A stretch of 64,000 nt of DNA from JAGXRK01 sp963804005 (GCA_963804005.1 CAWDOP010000003.1:62001-126000); one strand, 5' to 3'; positions 17,436 to 27,002 are shown, numbered from the stretch's first letter. Notes: generated by a model from the sequence alone, not told the origin. A program made the numbers and translations.

Positions 17436-18842
17436 ATGTTATCGATTTATAATACGCTTACAAAGAAAAAAGAAGAGTTCATTCCTTTAAATCCGCCGAA
17501 TGTAAGAATATACATGTGCGGTCCTACTGTTTATGATTACTTCCATATTGGTAATGCCAGATCTTTTATAATGGCTGATATTCTAAGAAGATATCTTATC
17601 TATAAAGGCTATAAAGTTAAATTTGTTATGAATCTAACTGATGTTGATGATAAGATTATTAAAAAATCAAATGAAGAAAAAATTGAACCGAATTTGGTTT
17701 CACAAAAATATATTGATGCTTTTTTGGAAGATATTGTCAGACTTAAAATTAAACCGGCTGATGTATATCCACGAGCGACAGAACATATATATGAAATTAT
17801 TGAATTGATAAAAATCCTTGAAAAAAAAGGATTAGCTTATAACAAAAACGGAAACGTTTTTTATAATGTAGAGAAGTTTAAACAATACGGTAAATTAAGC
17901 GGCAAAAAGTTAGAAGACCTTGAATCCGGTGCAAGAGTTGATATCAATGAAGAGAAAAAGAATCCGCTCGATTTTGCACTGTGGAAAAAAGTAAAAGAAG
18001 GGGAGCCGTTTTGGGAGAGTCCTTGGGGGAAGGGTCGTCCCGGCTGGCACATTGAATGTTCTGCAATGAGCTGCAAACATCTTGGTGAATCTTTCGATAT
18101 TCATGCTGGCGGAAATGATCTGATATTTCCACATCACGAAAATGAAATTGCACAAAGTGAAGGCGCAAATGAAAAACCGTTTGTTAAATATTGGGTGCAT
18201 TTTGGATTTCTTAATATAAATGATGAGAAAATGTCAAAATCGCTTGGTAATTTTTTTACTGCGAGAGATGTCTTGAAAAGATACTCTGCTGAAGCAATCA
18301 GAATGTTTTTTGCTCAGGCTTATTATCGTGGTCCAATTGATTTTACAGATGAACTTCTTTCCTCAGCCCAGAAAGGATTGGAAAAAATCAACAACCTTGT
18401 AAGCAGAATAAATAAAGAATTAGAAAATCCAAGAAGCGGGACATCTCACGAATTTAATTTTAATTTATACAAAGAAAAGTTTACTGTAGATATGGATGAT
18501 GATCTTAATACATCGCAGGCAGTAGCAGTTATATTTGATTTTGTTAGGGATGTTAATCGTGTTATTGCTGAAACAAAGAATATCGATGTCTCATTCTTCA
18601 AAGGTGTGAGAGAATTTCTGCAATCAACTGCTGAAGATGTTTTAGGCATAGTTGACTTTGGTCAAAAAGAAAGCACCTCATCCATAGAAAAAGAATTAAT
18701 TGAGCTTTTTATTAAGATCAGAATTGATGCAAAAAAAGAGAAAAACTTTACACTTGCCGATAAAGTAAGAGACGAACTTAAATTGTTGGGAATAGTTCTG
18801 GAAGATTCTAAAGAAGGAACCATTTATAAAAAAATAAAATAA
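17436..18842 (+). CDS. cysS: Cysteinyl-tRNA synthetase
   Basis: 468 residues, class I synthetase charging tRNA-Cys. The N-terminal MCGPTVYDYFHIGNARSFI contains the zinc cysteine and the HIGH-type motif. The remaining zinc ligands are in PGWHIECSAMS and HHENEIAQSE. WVHFGFLNINDEKMSKSLGNFFTARDVL carries the KMSKS loop. The C-terminal DALR-like helical region and the end TLADKVRDELKLLGIVLEDSKEGT are typical. GGAGAAATAA precedes the ATG. A TATATTTG element about 35 bases upstream resembles a Bacteroidota -7 box but has no clear -33 partner. Confidence 0.97.
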   Translation: MLSIYNTLTKKKEEFIPLNPPNVRIYMCGPTVYDYFHIGNARSFIMADILRRYLIYKGYKVKFVMNLTDVDDKIIKKSNEEKIEPNLVSQKYIDAFLEDIVRLKIKPADVYPRATEHIYEIIELIKILEKKGLAYNKNGNVFYNVEKFKQYGKLSGKKLEDLESGARVDINEEKKNPLDFALWKKVKEGEPFWESPWGKGRPGWHIECSAMSCKHLGESFDIHAGGNDLIFPHHENEIAQSEGANEKPFVKYWVHFGFLNINDEKMSKSLGNFFTARDVLKRYSAEAIRMFFAQAYYRGPIDFTDELLSSAQKGLEKINNLVSRINKELENPRSGTSHEFNFNLYKEKFTVDMDDDLNTSQAVAVIFDFVRDVNRVIAETKNIDVSFFKGVREFLQSTAEDVLGIVDFGQKESTSSIEKELIELFIKIRIDAKKEKNFTLADKVRDELKLLGIVLEDSKEGTIYKKIK

Positions 18843-18846
18843 AAAA

Positions 18847-19533
18847 TTGAAAAAACCCGTAACAGTATCAGAACATATTTTCTCGGGGGGTTCAAAACAA
18901 TTTGCTTATAAACTGCATTTAAGCAGACGCGCAAAAAATATTCAGCTTCAGATAAATCAGGAAGGAGAACTCCAATTAGTCCTTCCATACCGGTACAGAA
19001 AAATTGATCACAATTCTTTCATCCGCTCAAAAACAGACTGGATTCTGAAACATTTAAGGAATAAACAAACTAAAAATTTTCTATACTTCGGCAATAAAAT
19101 AATCATCAAACCAAACTATGATCTGTTTGAAGTAAAAACACAATATCATTTCAAAAATGATATTTTATCAATAAACATTTCTTCAGATGAGAATCCGAGC
19201 TTAAAACTGATTTATCAGAATTGGTTGTACGAAAGAGCAGTAGAATATATTCCCTCAAGAGCAATGGAACTGGCTAATACCTATTCGTTTAATCCTAAAA
19301 GAATATCAATACGAAGACAAAAAACAAGATGGGGAAGCTGTTCTGAATCAGGAGTTATTTCAATTAATTATAAGTTGATGATGCTTCGTAAAGAATTAAT
19401 TGATTACATTATTATTCACGAACTTTGTCATCTTATTGAGTTAAATCATTCAAAAAAATTCTGGAATCTGGTTGTAGACATAATCTCTAATTTTATTGAA
19501 TTGCGAAAAGAATTAAGAAGAATTCGAATTTAA
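18847..19533 (+). CDS. YgjP-like (M48/DUF45) metallopeptidase-type protein
   Basis: 228 residues from a TTG start, four bases after cysS. The zinc-metalloprotease motif HELCH occurs in DYIIIHELCHLIELNHSKKFW with a downstream histidine, preceded by the family hallmark RRQKTRWGSCSESGVISINYKLMML. The N-terminal half (AKNIQLQINQEGELQLVLPYR) is the usual beta-rich region of the YgjP-like group (SprT/WLM relatives). The substrate is unknown. The strong coupling to cysS places it at the end of the plus-strand run. The TTG start fits because no ATG precedes the conserved region. Confidence 0.87.
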   Translation: MKKPVTVSEHIFSGGSKQFAYKLHLSRRAKNIQLQINQEGELQLVLPYRYRKIDHNSFIRSKTDWILKHLRNKQTKNFLYFGNKIIIKPNYDLFEVKTQYHFKNDILSINISSDENPSLKLIYQNWLYERAVEYIPSRAMELANTYSFNPKRISIRRQKTRWGSCSESGVISINYKLMMLRKELIDYIIIHELCHLIELNHSKKFWNLVVDIISNFIELRKELRRIRI

Positions 19534-19621
19534 AATTGCTAATGCCTTTTGCTTAACTTAATTTATTTATGACTTATATTTTTTAATATTATCCTCAATC
19601 ATGAAAGAAAAACGATTTTAA

Positions 19622-21214
19622 ATGCATATTCTCTTTACATTAATAACAACAAGTATCTTCTCTATGGCTTATGTTTTACAAACAATTCTGCATTTCACTT
19701 TTATGGAAGAAGAATTGGTTATCAGTGCGCTTGTACTGGCATTAATTCTGATATCTATAATGGTCTTCTATCTGTTTAGTGAAAAAAGATCTGCGAAAAA
19801 ATTAAAATCAGAAGTTGATGCAACAAAAGTTCAGCTTTTCGAAAAAACAGAAATTCAAAACGCATTATTTCAAGGAAGTGTTGATCCTATAATTATTTTT
19901 AATACAAAAAATCAGATTGTCGATTACAACGAAGCAGCAGAAAAATTTTTTGACTATAAATTTTTTAAACTTATAAGTAAAGAATTCCCCGGCAATGAAA
20001 CTTTTAATACAAGATTTTCTGATTACTTGGAAATTTTTAACAAAGGCGAGGGCATTTCAGGATTTAATACACAAGTAAGACTAAATTCCGGGAAAACTGT
20101 TCCTGTAAGTATTTCCATCTCACCAATCTTCAATGCGGCAAAGAAATTGACAAACCTTTTCTTTTGGTACAGAGATATTAGTAAAGATTATGAGTTTCAA
20201 AAAGTTTTACAGCAATCTGAAGAAACATATAAGAGTTTATTCGATAATGTAAACGATGCAATTTTAGTTCTAAAGAAACGAGACAGAAGAATTGTTGATG
20301 CAAATAAAAAAGCTTTTTCGCTTTATGGTTATACATATCTGGAGTTAATGAATTCAACATTAGGAAAGATATCACTTCAGGTTTTTGATGATTACAGGCA
20401 GCTTGACGATATAATGTCTGGCAGAATAAAATCCGGAGAATCAAAACATAAGAAAAGAGATGGAACAGTTATTTATGTCGAGTTTAGTGCATCCGTTGTG
20501 AGCTATAGAAATGAGGACGTAATAATTTTTGTAACACACGATATTACTGAACGAAAAATTTATGAAGAGCAGCTACAAAAAACTGTAAAAGAAAAGGAGG
20601 TATTATTAAGAGAAATTCATAATCGTGTTAAAAACAATATGCAGCTGATCACAAGCCTTTTAGATCTGCAGATCGGTACTACAAAAGATAAAGAAGCCGT
20701 AAAGACACTTCTTGAAAGCCAGAATCGCATCAAGGTTATGTCATTAATATATGAGCGATTATACGAATCTGATGATCTGCATACAATCGATACGGAAAAA
20801 TTTGTTCGGAATATTGTCGGTTATTTGTTTGAAGTTTATAAAGGCAGCGAAAAAAATATTCACATTGATTACTTCATTGATAAATTTCCATTGGATAGTG
20901 AAATAGCCATTCCAGTTTCGCTTATATTATGCGAGTTAGTAACAAACTCTTTAAAGTATGCGTTTCGTGAAAGATCTTATGCAAATACAATAGAGATCAG
21001 CTATTCCAGGTCGGTTCTTAATGAGCTTCCAAATAGTCGTTATAAAATTACGGTTAAAGATAACGGCAAAAGTTTTCCTTATGATTTAAACCCTGAAAAT
21101 TCCAGCACTCTCGGATTGCAGCTTGTATATATTCTATCAAAGCAGATAAAAGGTAAAGTATCGTATGACTTTGATAAAGGGACAGAATTTACAGTCGAAT
21201 ACAAAGGAGCATAA
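19622..21214 (+). CDS. PAS-domain sensor histidine kinase (HisKA_2 type), membrane anchored
   Basis: 530 residues. Two hydrophobic stretches at about 4-25 and 32-55 anchor the N-terminus. Two PAS domains follow (about 75-185: NALFQGSVDPIIIFNTKNQI; and 195-315: SYKSLFDN-like TYKSLFDNVNDAILVLKKRD, ending at VTHDITERK). The phosphoacceptor box is LLREIHNRVKNNMQLITSLLDLQ with H333, the HisKA_2/HWE-related type. The HATPase is compact: ALILCELVTNSLKYAF as N box and STLGLQLVYILSKQI as G box. Such kinases usually pair with a response regulator; directly downstream lies the remnant of one, so this kinase may now be an orphan. Ligand unknown. Confidence 0.9.
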   Translation: MHILFTLITTSIFSMAYVLQTILHFTFMEEELVISALVLALILISIMVFYLFSEKRSAKKLKSEVDATKVQLFEKTEIQNALFQGSVDPIIIFNTKNQIVDYNEAAEKFFDYKFFKLISKEFPGNETFNTRFSDYLEIFNKGEGISGFNTQVRLNSGKTVPVSISISPIFNAAKKLTNLFFWYRDISKDYEFQKVLQQSEETYKSLFDNVNDAILVLKKRDRRIVDANKKAFSLYGYTYLELMNSTLGKISLQVFDDYRQLDDIMSGRIKSGESKHKKRDGTVIYVEFSASVVSYRNEDVIIFVTHDITERKIYEEQLQKTVKEKEVLLREIHNRVKNNMQLITSLLDLQIGTTKDKEAVKTLLESQNRIKVMSLIYERLYESDDLHTIDTEKFVRNIVGYLFEVYKGSEKNIHIDYFIDKFPLDSEIAIPVSLILCELVTNSLKYAFRERSYANTIEISYSRSVLNELPNSRYKITVKDNGKSFPYDLNPENSSTLGLQLVYILSKQIKGKVSYDFDKGTEFTVEYKGA

Positions 21215-21387
21215 CCGCAGATAATATTAATAACCTGATGATGGTTGAAGATGAGATGATTGTCGCTCAAAACCTTGAACTGCGGATGAAGGATGAAGAA
21301 TTTAATGTTCGTGATCTTATAAAAACAATTGAGATTGCTCTTTACAAACACAAATTAAATAATGCAGCCGTAAAAACATTTATGTGA
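21211..21387 (+). pseudogene. Remnant of a response regulator gene, internally deleted
   Basis: Immediately after the histidine kinase the sequence reads, in one frame, ITADNINNLMMVEDEMIV, AQNLELRMKDEEFNV, then RDLIKTIEIALYKHKL. The first two parts are the start of a CheY-like receiver (strand 1 with the acidic pair ED, then helix 1). The last part matches the C-terminal helix 5 of receivers of this type, usually written ELKTAIEIALYKHK. The roughly 70 to 90 residues between them, with the phosphoacceptor aspartate and the conserved lysine, are gone. The likely original start is at 21211, where ATA stands in place of ATG over the kinase stop codon. Stop at 21385-21387. Confidence 0.75.
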
Positions 21388-21500
21388 AAATTTTTATTAC
21401 AAACCTTTCTGAACTCATCTCCCATACAATAAGGTTTTAAATTTACTTTTTTAAATATGAAAAAATTACTGGTGAGAATTTTTTCGGAATCAGAGAAGTT

Positions 21501-22823
21501 TTACTTATTCTGAAGTCTACGCAGCAATAATAAATATTCTTTTTGTACATCCAAATCCGGTAAAACTGTTTTATTACGTTCTATTGTATGTTCTATTCCT
21601 GCCAACGCAAGCAAAGAATCAATTGCATCAAACATATTTATTTGTGGAAAAGATTTATCTTTTAAGAAATGAATTAACTTTAAGGTTTTAAATGCATCGA
21701 ACCAGTATTTTTTTTGTTTTATTATTTGTTCTTCATTTAATTTTTGTGAAATTATTTTTTGCCAGAAAATTTCAAATTTTTGTTGATGAAGAAATTCAAA
21801 TGAATACGGGTTAATAATCTTAACTTGACTCATAATCTTGCTTATGTCACTATCTTTCAATTTGTTATAAAGTTCAAACCAATGTTTTAGAACAACAAAA
21901 GATTGCGGGCTATAAAGTAAGTATTCATTTTGTGTATATAATAAAAATCTGTAAACACGCTGTCCCGTTCCAAATGGAACCCGGAATGATGGTCGTGAAG
22001 ATGGATAAACAGAAGTACTTCTAATAGTTCCTATATCTGTAATTTTAGAAAGCTTTTCAAGAAAATAAAAATCTTCTGCAGCCTTTAGCTTATTCATTCC
22101 ACCAACTTTAATATAACTTTTATAATCGCATACCATGGTTGAACCAATTGTATGAAATGCATAAGGAGATTCAGCAAATGTTAGTCCCAATAAATAATAA
22201 CGAAGATACAACTCATAACAGATTATAGCTTTTGTGTTTTCGTTGTATTCGCTTATGTTGTGTTCGTAATTAATTACAGCAGCATCGACTTTGTTTGTAA
22301 TGAAATATTCTATAACAGATGTGATGTAATTTTCAGCAACTTCACAATCGGCATCTAAGCAAATAAGAATATTCTTACTTAATGAGTTATAATCAAAATA
22401 TTCTAACGCAAGGTCCATACCGATTTTACGAGCAAGACCAACCCCACCATTTTTATTATCCAATTCATTACCGCTACTACAGGCATCAATAAAAGCGATG
22501 TTCAAACCCGTATAAAAATTTTCATCTAAAGAATTAGATTGAACAATATTCCGCAGATACCTTATTGTTTTTTCATTATTGTCTTTTATATCTAGAGAAG
22601 CTGAATATGTATGGTTAATTACAAATAAAATTAGAGTGGTATTAAAATATTTTTTATCGTTTATAGCAAGTGATTTCAGCAGAATTTTAATATTATCAAG
22701 TTCTGCTATCGCAGGAATGACAATTATATTACTAAATTTCTTCGGAGTGGTTATCTCAATTTTCCATTTACCGGATAACTTTTTTTTAAAATATTTTTGT
22801 ACTTCTATTGGAAGCGTATTCAT
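21501..22823 (-). CDS. Family 2 glycosyltransferase
   Basis: 440 residues. The N-terminal nucleotide-binding part begins NIIVIPAIAELDNIKILLKSL; the DxD-type metal site is ILICLDADCEVAENY, and the acceptor-side acidic motif is GGMNKLKAAEDFYFLEKLSK, typical of GT2 enzymes. No membrane segments are evident, so it is probably cytoplasmic, transferring a sugar to a lipid or polysaccharide precursor. The last 150 residues are a helical region without a recognised domain. It starts two bases after the miaA stop on the same strand and is the last gene of the minus-strand kinase-miaA-GT2 set. Substrate unknown. Confidence 0.85.
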   Translation of the reverse strand: MNTLPIEVQKYFKKKLSGKWKIEITTPKKFSNIIVIPAIAELDNIKILLKSLAINDKKYFNTTLILFVINHTYSASLDIKDNNEKTIRYLRNIVQSNSLDENFYTGLNIAFIDACSSGNELDNKNGGVGLARKIGMDLALEYFDYNSLSKNILICLDADCEVAENYITSVIEYFITNKVDAAVINYEHNISEYNENTKAIICYELYLRYYLLGLTFAESPYAFHTIGSTMVCDYKSYIKVGGMNKLKAAEDFYFLEKLSKITDIGTIRSTSVYPSSRPSFRVPFGTGQRVYRFLLYTQNEYLLYSPQSFVVLKHWFELYNKLKDSDISKIMSQVKIINPYSFEFLHQQKFEIFWQKIISQKLNEEQIIKQKKYWFDAFKTLKLIHFLKDKSFPQINMFDAIDSLLALAGIEHTIERNKTVLPDLDVQKEYLLLLRRLQNK

Positions 22824-22825
22824 AA

Positions 22826-23731
22826 CTAATGTGGCAAGTAATTATCATTAATTATTTTTTTAGCGGACTCAAAGTTATTTCCTTCAATCCAAAAAATATT
22901 TACTCCTTCTCTTTCCATCTTTCTGAACCATGTCATTTGTCTTTTTGAAAAATTATGAATTGCGCTGTTTAATTTTTGAAACATGTCATTATAACTAATT
23001 TCTGAATTTAAGTGCATTGCGATGTATTTATATTCAAGTCCAAAGAATTTTAATTTTTCATAACCAACACCTTTTTCCAATAAAACTTTTACTTCATTAA
23101 TCATTCCTTCGTCCAATCTTTTTTTTAGTCTTTCAGTAATTCTTTTTTTAATTTCTTTACGGGTAAAATTTACGCCAATATTTAAAGAATTAATTATTGG
23201 ATCATCTTTAAAAAGTTCTTTAGAATTTTCAATTAATATAGCCTCGATTGCTCTTTCTCTGTCTTTTACATCAGTTACATTATGAAGTTTTCCCTTTGTT
23301 GATTTTAACAGTTCGATTAGCTCTTTATCGGATAGAGAATTTAGTTTTTTTATTTTTTCTTCAGAACGATCTGCAATTTTCAAACAATAACGCTGAATTA
23401 TTGAACTTAAGTACATTCCAGTTCCGCCAACAAGAAAAGGAATTTTTGATCTGGAAATTATTTCTTCAAAATATTTTGAAAAACATTTTTTGAATTGAAA
23501 AAGATTGAACTCCTCTGATGGATCAAGGATATCAATCATATAATACTTTATTGAATTACCTTTGACGATATAGTCTGAAAGATCTTTCCCGGTTCCGATA
23601 TCCATACCTTTATAAACCTGCCGGGAATCAGCAGAAATAATTTCTCCATTATAATGATGAGCGAGCTGAGCAGCTAATTTAGTTTTACCTGTTGCAGTAG
23701 ATCCGAGGATTGTGATAAGATTGTAAGCCAT
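22826..23731 (-). CDS. miaA: tRNA dimethylallyltransferase
   Basis: 301 residues. MiaA adds the dimethylallyl group to A37 of tRNAs reading UNN codons. The P-loop ILGSTATGKTKLAAQLA, the substrate loop EIISADSRQVYKGMDIGTGK, the motif IPFLVGGTGMYLSSIIQ and the tRNA-facing region FGLEYKYIAMHL and FSKRQMTWFRKM are all present. Length is normal. Its ATG abuts the stop codon of the upstream kinase-like gene, and its stop abuts the GT2 start, implying one transcript. Confidence 0.96.
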   Translation of the reverse strand: MAYNLITILGSTATGKTKLAAQLAHHYNGEIISADSRQVYKGMDIGTGKDLSDYIVKGNSIKYYMIDILDPSEEFNLFQFKKCFSKYFEEIISRSKIPFLVGGTGMYLSSIIQRYCLKIADRSEEKIKKLNSLSDKELIELLKSTKGKLHNVTDVKDRERAIEAILIENSKELFKDDPIINSLNIGVNFTRKEIKKRITERLKKRLDEGMINEVKVLLEKGVGYEKLKFFGLEYKYIAMHLNSEISYNDMFQKLNSAIHNFSKRQMTWFRKMEREGVNIFWIEGNNFESAKKIINDNYLPH

Positions 23732-25756
23732 TTATTCTTCCACAATGGGAAGAGTTATAGTTATTGTAGTTCCTTTATTTTTTGTACTTTCAAGACCTAT
23801 TGAACCTTTCATCAACTCTATAATATATTTTGCAATTGCTAGACCAAGCCCCGACCTATTTTCTTTTCCTGAAGAGAAAAATGCTCTAAACACATCATTT
23901 TTGATTTCTTTACTTATGCCAATGCCTTCATCTCTAATTTTTAATATTAAATTTTTATTTTCTAATTCAGTATTAACATAAATTTTTCCGCCTTTTGGCA
24001 TTGCTTCACAGGAATTCTTGATAATCTGGAAGCAAGCCACATACAGTCTTCGGGGATCAATATTTACGGTTACATTATTGCCAATTTTTTTAAAAAGTTT
24101 AACATTTTGAGATTCAGTATATTCAGAAAGAAGTTCAAGAATATTTTCAATAATCTCATCGAATTGAACTTTTTCCAGCTTAATAGATGAACGATTTTCA
24201 GAAAAATCAAACGTCGCCTGCATAATATCAAGAACTGAATTAGCGTGCATACTAAGCATTACAAGTACTTTCTTAATCTGTTCGGGTATATCAAGCTTTG
24301 CAATAAGACTAGTATAGTGTTTAATTGTACGTATAGGAGATTTGATGTCCTCCATTATAAAATTAGATGTAGAACCAAACGCGGTAAGTTTCTGATGCTT
24401 ATAGGATTCATCATTGATCAATGCAAATCGAAGTGCAATCCCAGCCTGATTAGCAAATATTTTCAATGCTTCTTCATTCTCTTTTGTAAAATCTTTCGTG
24501 CTCTTTGCCAGCTGCATTACTCCAACCAACTTGTTTTCAGCATCACTAAGAGGAATGTAGGCAATAGTGCCTTTTGTAAAATCTTTTGGTTTGTCGAATG
24601 TGGAATTATATCTGGGGTCTTTTTCGGGATTTCCTATTATAGAAATTCTGTTTGATGCTGCCGCTTTTCCGGTTAATCCATCATCAAATTTTGCATAAAT
24701 TATATTTGCCGATTGAGGGTAAAATAATTCCAGATTAGAAGTCTTTTCATTTACTAAAAAAATGTTAGCATAATTTGAGTTAAAATATTTTAAAAAAACC
24801 GAAGTTATTTTTTCACAAGTCTCTAAAATTGTTATGCCAGGAATAATTTTGGTGAGAGTCTGAAAATATGAATCATATTTTTGAGTTAACGATACCCTAA
24901 GTTCATTGAGTTCCTGGTGATGATTCTCTAATAATTTATATACTAAGATTTTTTCATTCTGTACGGTATCTTTTTCCTTTGTTTCAGTTTTCTTTGCTGC
25001 CTCAAATTTTTCCTCTTTAGCAGGTTTTTCTTTCTTCTCTGGTTCAGGCTCTTCAATTGTCAGAAAGTTCCAATTTATCGAATCTTCAGAATCACCAAGC
25101 AACTCTTTTTTAAGTGATTCATCTTCCGGTCTTTCCGATTTAGCTTCCTCGATAGTCGCATCAAGATCTGGGATTTCCTGCTCAACTTCACTTTCTTTAG
25201 ATTTAGTTTTTGCTTCTTCTTCTTCGAGTAAAGTTTCTATTTCTTCATTTTCAAGGACTTCTTCTTTTTTTCTTTTGAATATATTAAGCTTTATGGGTGC
25301 ACGATTTAAATCAAGCATTGAAGGAAGATCAGGCTTGGCTCTACTTTCGCCATCTTCTTTTAAGTCATTTTTTTCAACCTCATGAATATTAGCCCTTATC
25401 CGTGCTACGGAAGAAGATAATTTTTTAAATGTATTTTTATCCATTCTGTAAAGAACGCAGTCATTCATTGCTACGGCAGCACTAAAGCGACTTGTCCCGG
25501 CCGTTATTTCCAGATTTCCAAAAAAATCATTGTTTGATTTTATAAGAACACGATTGATATTTCTGTACTTAATTTTTACATCACCGGAGATCACCAGATA
25601 AACGAAGTTACTGCTATCTCCAATCTGAAAAATCACCCCACCTTCTTTAAACTCGGTAAAATTCTTGTTGCTTAAACCGAACCGAGGTATTAGGTTACGG
25701 CAGTTTTCGAAGAGCTTATTGTCGAAAATTTGGTTTATATTTCTTTCTAAAGCCAT
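23732..25756 (-). CDS. cNMP-binding/GAF histidine-kinase-like protein lacking the phosphoacceptor histidine
   Basis: 674 residues. Residues 25-140 are a cyclic-nucleotide-binding domain (FKEGGVIFQIGDSSNFVYLV, DFFGNLEITAGTSRFSAAVA). Residues 150-290 are an acidic, Lys/Glu-rich low-complexity linker. A GAF domain follows at about 300-440 (ETCEKITSVFLKYFNSN, GLTGKAAASNRISIIGNP). Then comes a HisKA-like dimer helix GSTSNFIMEDIKSPIRTI, where the usual IAHEIxNPL is IMEDIKSPI, so the acceptor His is E469. The HATPase is intact: IIKNSCEAMPKGG, IRDEGIGI, SGLGLAIAKYII. It probably cannot autophosphorylate in the usual way. It heads the miaA/GT2 set with no gap. Confidence 0.88.
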   Translation of the reverse strand: MALERNINQIFDNKLFENCRNLIPRFGLSNKNFTEFKEGGVIFQIGDSSNFVYLVISGDVKIKYRNINRVLIKSNNDFFGNLEITAGTSRFSAAVAMNDCVLYRMDKNTFKKLSSSVARIRANIHEVEKNDLKEDGESRAKPDLPSMLDLNRAPIKLNIFKRKKEEVLENEEIETLLEEEEAKTKSKESEVEQEIPDLDATIEEAKSERPEDESLKKELLGDSEDSINWNFLTIEEPEPEKKEKPAKEEKFEAAKKTETKEKDTVQNEKILVYKLLENHHQELNELRVSLTQKYDSYFQTLTKIIPGITILETCEKITSVFLKYFNSNYANIFLVNEKTSNLELFYPQSANIIYAKFDDGLTGKAAASNRISIIGNPEKDPRYNSTFDKPKDFTKGTIAYIPLSDAENKLVGVMQLAKSTKDFTKENEEALKIFANQAGIALRFALINDESYKHQKLTAFGSTSNFIMEDIKSPIRTIKHYTSLIAKLDIPEQIKKVLVMLSMHANSVLDIMQATFDFSENRSSIKLEKVQFDEIIENILELLSEYTESQNVKLFKKIGNNVTVNIDPRRLYVACFQIIKNSCEAMPKGGKIYVNTELENKNLILKIRDEGIGISKEIKNDVFRAFFSSGKENRSGLGLAIAKYIIELMKGSIGLESTKNKGTTITITLPIVEE

Positions 25757-25929
25757 TATATAAAGTAAAATTCAGAATCTTTAATAAAATAAAAATATTC
25801 CTGCAAAATATAATGGCAAATTATGATAATGTGAATTTTAAGGAAAATAATATATTACAAGCTAACAGACATTTTTTCGTATTTTTACAATGTTAATTGA
25901 ATCTCTAAATGATAGGATGCATCAAACCA

Positions 25930-26493
25930 ATGGACGAAAAAATTCTTATTGAACAAGCTCAGCAGGGAAACAGGAAAGCTTTAGCTGAACTTGTAAAATT
26001 GCACGAGCAAACGATTTATAATTTTTCTTTTAAGATTTGCAGAGATAGAGATAAAGCTGAAAATATAATGCAAGAAACTTTTTACAGCCTTGTAAAATCT
26101 CTAAATCAGTTTGATGGTAATTCAAAACTGTCGACATGGCTTTACAGAATAGTTGCAAACCATTGTTTGATGGCAGCAAGAAAAACCAAAAATTATCATT
26201 TTGTTTCACTTGAAAATGACGATGATGATTTGTATGAAGACAGATACACCGCCGATTGGTCAAGATTACCTGATAAATTTACAGAAGATAAAGAATTGAA
26301 ACAGATTTTAGATGATGCAATTGGGAAGCTTTCGCCAGATTATAGGATTGTTTTTTTATTAAGAGATGTTGAAGGTTTATCAACAGAAGAAACAGCAAAA
26401 ATTACAGAGCTTACTGTTCCGGCAGTTAAATCGAGGTTACACCGGGCAAGAGCTTTTTTAAGAAATGAACTAAATGAGACATTTGCCGTATGA
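25930..26493 (+). CDS. RNA polymerase sigma factor, ECF subfamily
   Basis: 187 residues from the ATG at 25930; an upstream in-frame ATG at 25909 would add 7 residues that do not look conserved. Region 2 is LVKLHEQTIYNFSFKICRDRDKAENIMQETF with LSTWLYRIVANHCL (the -10-binding part); region 4 is GKLSPDYRIVFLLRDVEGLSTEETAKI and VPAVKSRLHRARAFLRNEL. This is the RpoE-like group. The TGA overlaps the ATG of the next gene, a zinc-finger anti-sigma candidate. Likely senses envelope or redox stress; the signal is unknown. Confidence 0.94.
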   Translation: MDEKILIEQAQQGNRKALAELVKLHEQTIYNFSFKICRDRDKAENIMQETFYSLVKSLNQFDGNSKLSTWLYRIVANHCLMAARKTKNYHFVSLENDDDDLYEDRYTADWSRLPDKFTEDKELKQILDDAIGKLSPDYRIVFLLRDVEGLSTEETAKITELTVPAVKSRLHRARAFLRNELNETFAV

Positions 26494-26735
26494 AAAATGA
26501 AAAGTCAAATTGTAAAGATGTAATGCGGCATATTTGCGAAAGTCTGGGCGAAGATCTTAATTCCGAACGCTGTGTTGCAATTAAACAACATCTTGATGAT
26601 TGCCCCAATTGTAAGAATTATTTTAAAACGGTTGAGCTTACTATTGATTATTATAAAAAATATGAAGTTAAGCTTCCCGAAAGTGCCCATAACAAATTAA
26701 TGTCCTTTTTAGATTTAAATGACTGTGAAGAATAA
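26490..26735 (+). CDS. Zinc-finger (zf-HC2-like) anti-sigma factor candidate
   Basis: 81 residues. The motif CVAIKQHLDDCPNCKNYFKTVE fits the ZAS pattern HxxxCxxC of anti-sigma factors, with a preceding Cys (SERC) as a further ligand. There is no membrane segment, so it would be a soluble sensor like RsrA-type redox anti-sigmas. ATGA overlap with the ECF sigma gene gives strong coupling. That it controls that sigma factor is inference from position and motif. Confidence 0.85.
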   Translation: MKNEKSNCKDVMRHICESLGEDLNSERCVAIKQHLDDCPNCKNYFKTVELTIDYYKKYEVKLPESAHNKLMSFLDLNDCEE

Positions 26736-26753
26736 TAATTAAAGGAATAACTA

Positions 26754-27002
26754 ATGCCGGTATTTGAATATAAATGTAGTGACTGTAACTCAAAATTTGA
26801 GGTCCTTCATAAATCTTCCGTGAATCAGGAAGAAGTTAATTGCCCCAATTGTAAATCACTCAATAGTAAAAAATTATTTTCATCTTTTAGTGCTTCCATT
26901 AGCGGTGCATCTTCTTACAGCGGCGATAGCTGCTCAACAGGAAACTGCGGAACAACTCCGTCTTATGGCGGATGTGCTTCAGGAATGTGCGGATTAAATT
27001 AA
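26754..27002 (+). CDS. FmdB family zinc-ribbon protein
   Basis: 82 residues. The N-terminal CxxC...CxxC zinc ribbon of the FmdB family reads MPVFEYKCSDCNSKFEVLHK and EVNCPNCKSLNSKKLFSSFSAS. A glycine/serine/cysteine-rich tail follows (SCSTGNCGTTPSYGGCASG), with four more cysteines. The role of these small proteins is poorly known; some are called regulators. AAAGGAATAACTA precedes the ATG. It lies 18 bases after the anti-sigma gene, so it may belong to the same operon. Confidence 0.9.
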   Translation: MPVFEYKCSDCNSKFEVLHKSSVNQEEVNCPNCKSLNSKKLFSSFSASISGASSYSGDSCSTGNCGTTPSYGGCASGMCGLN

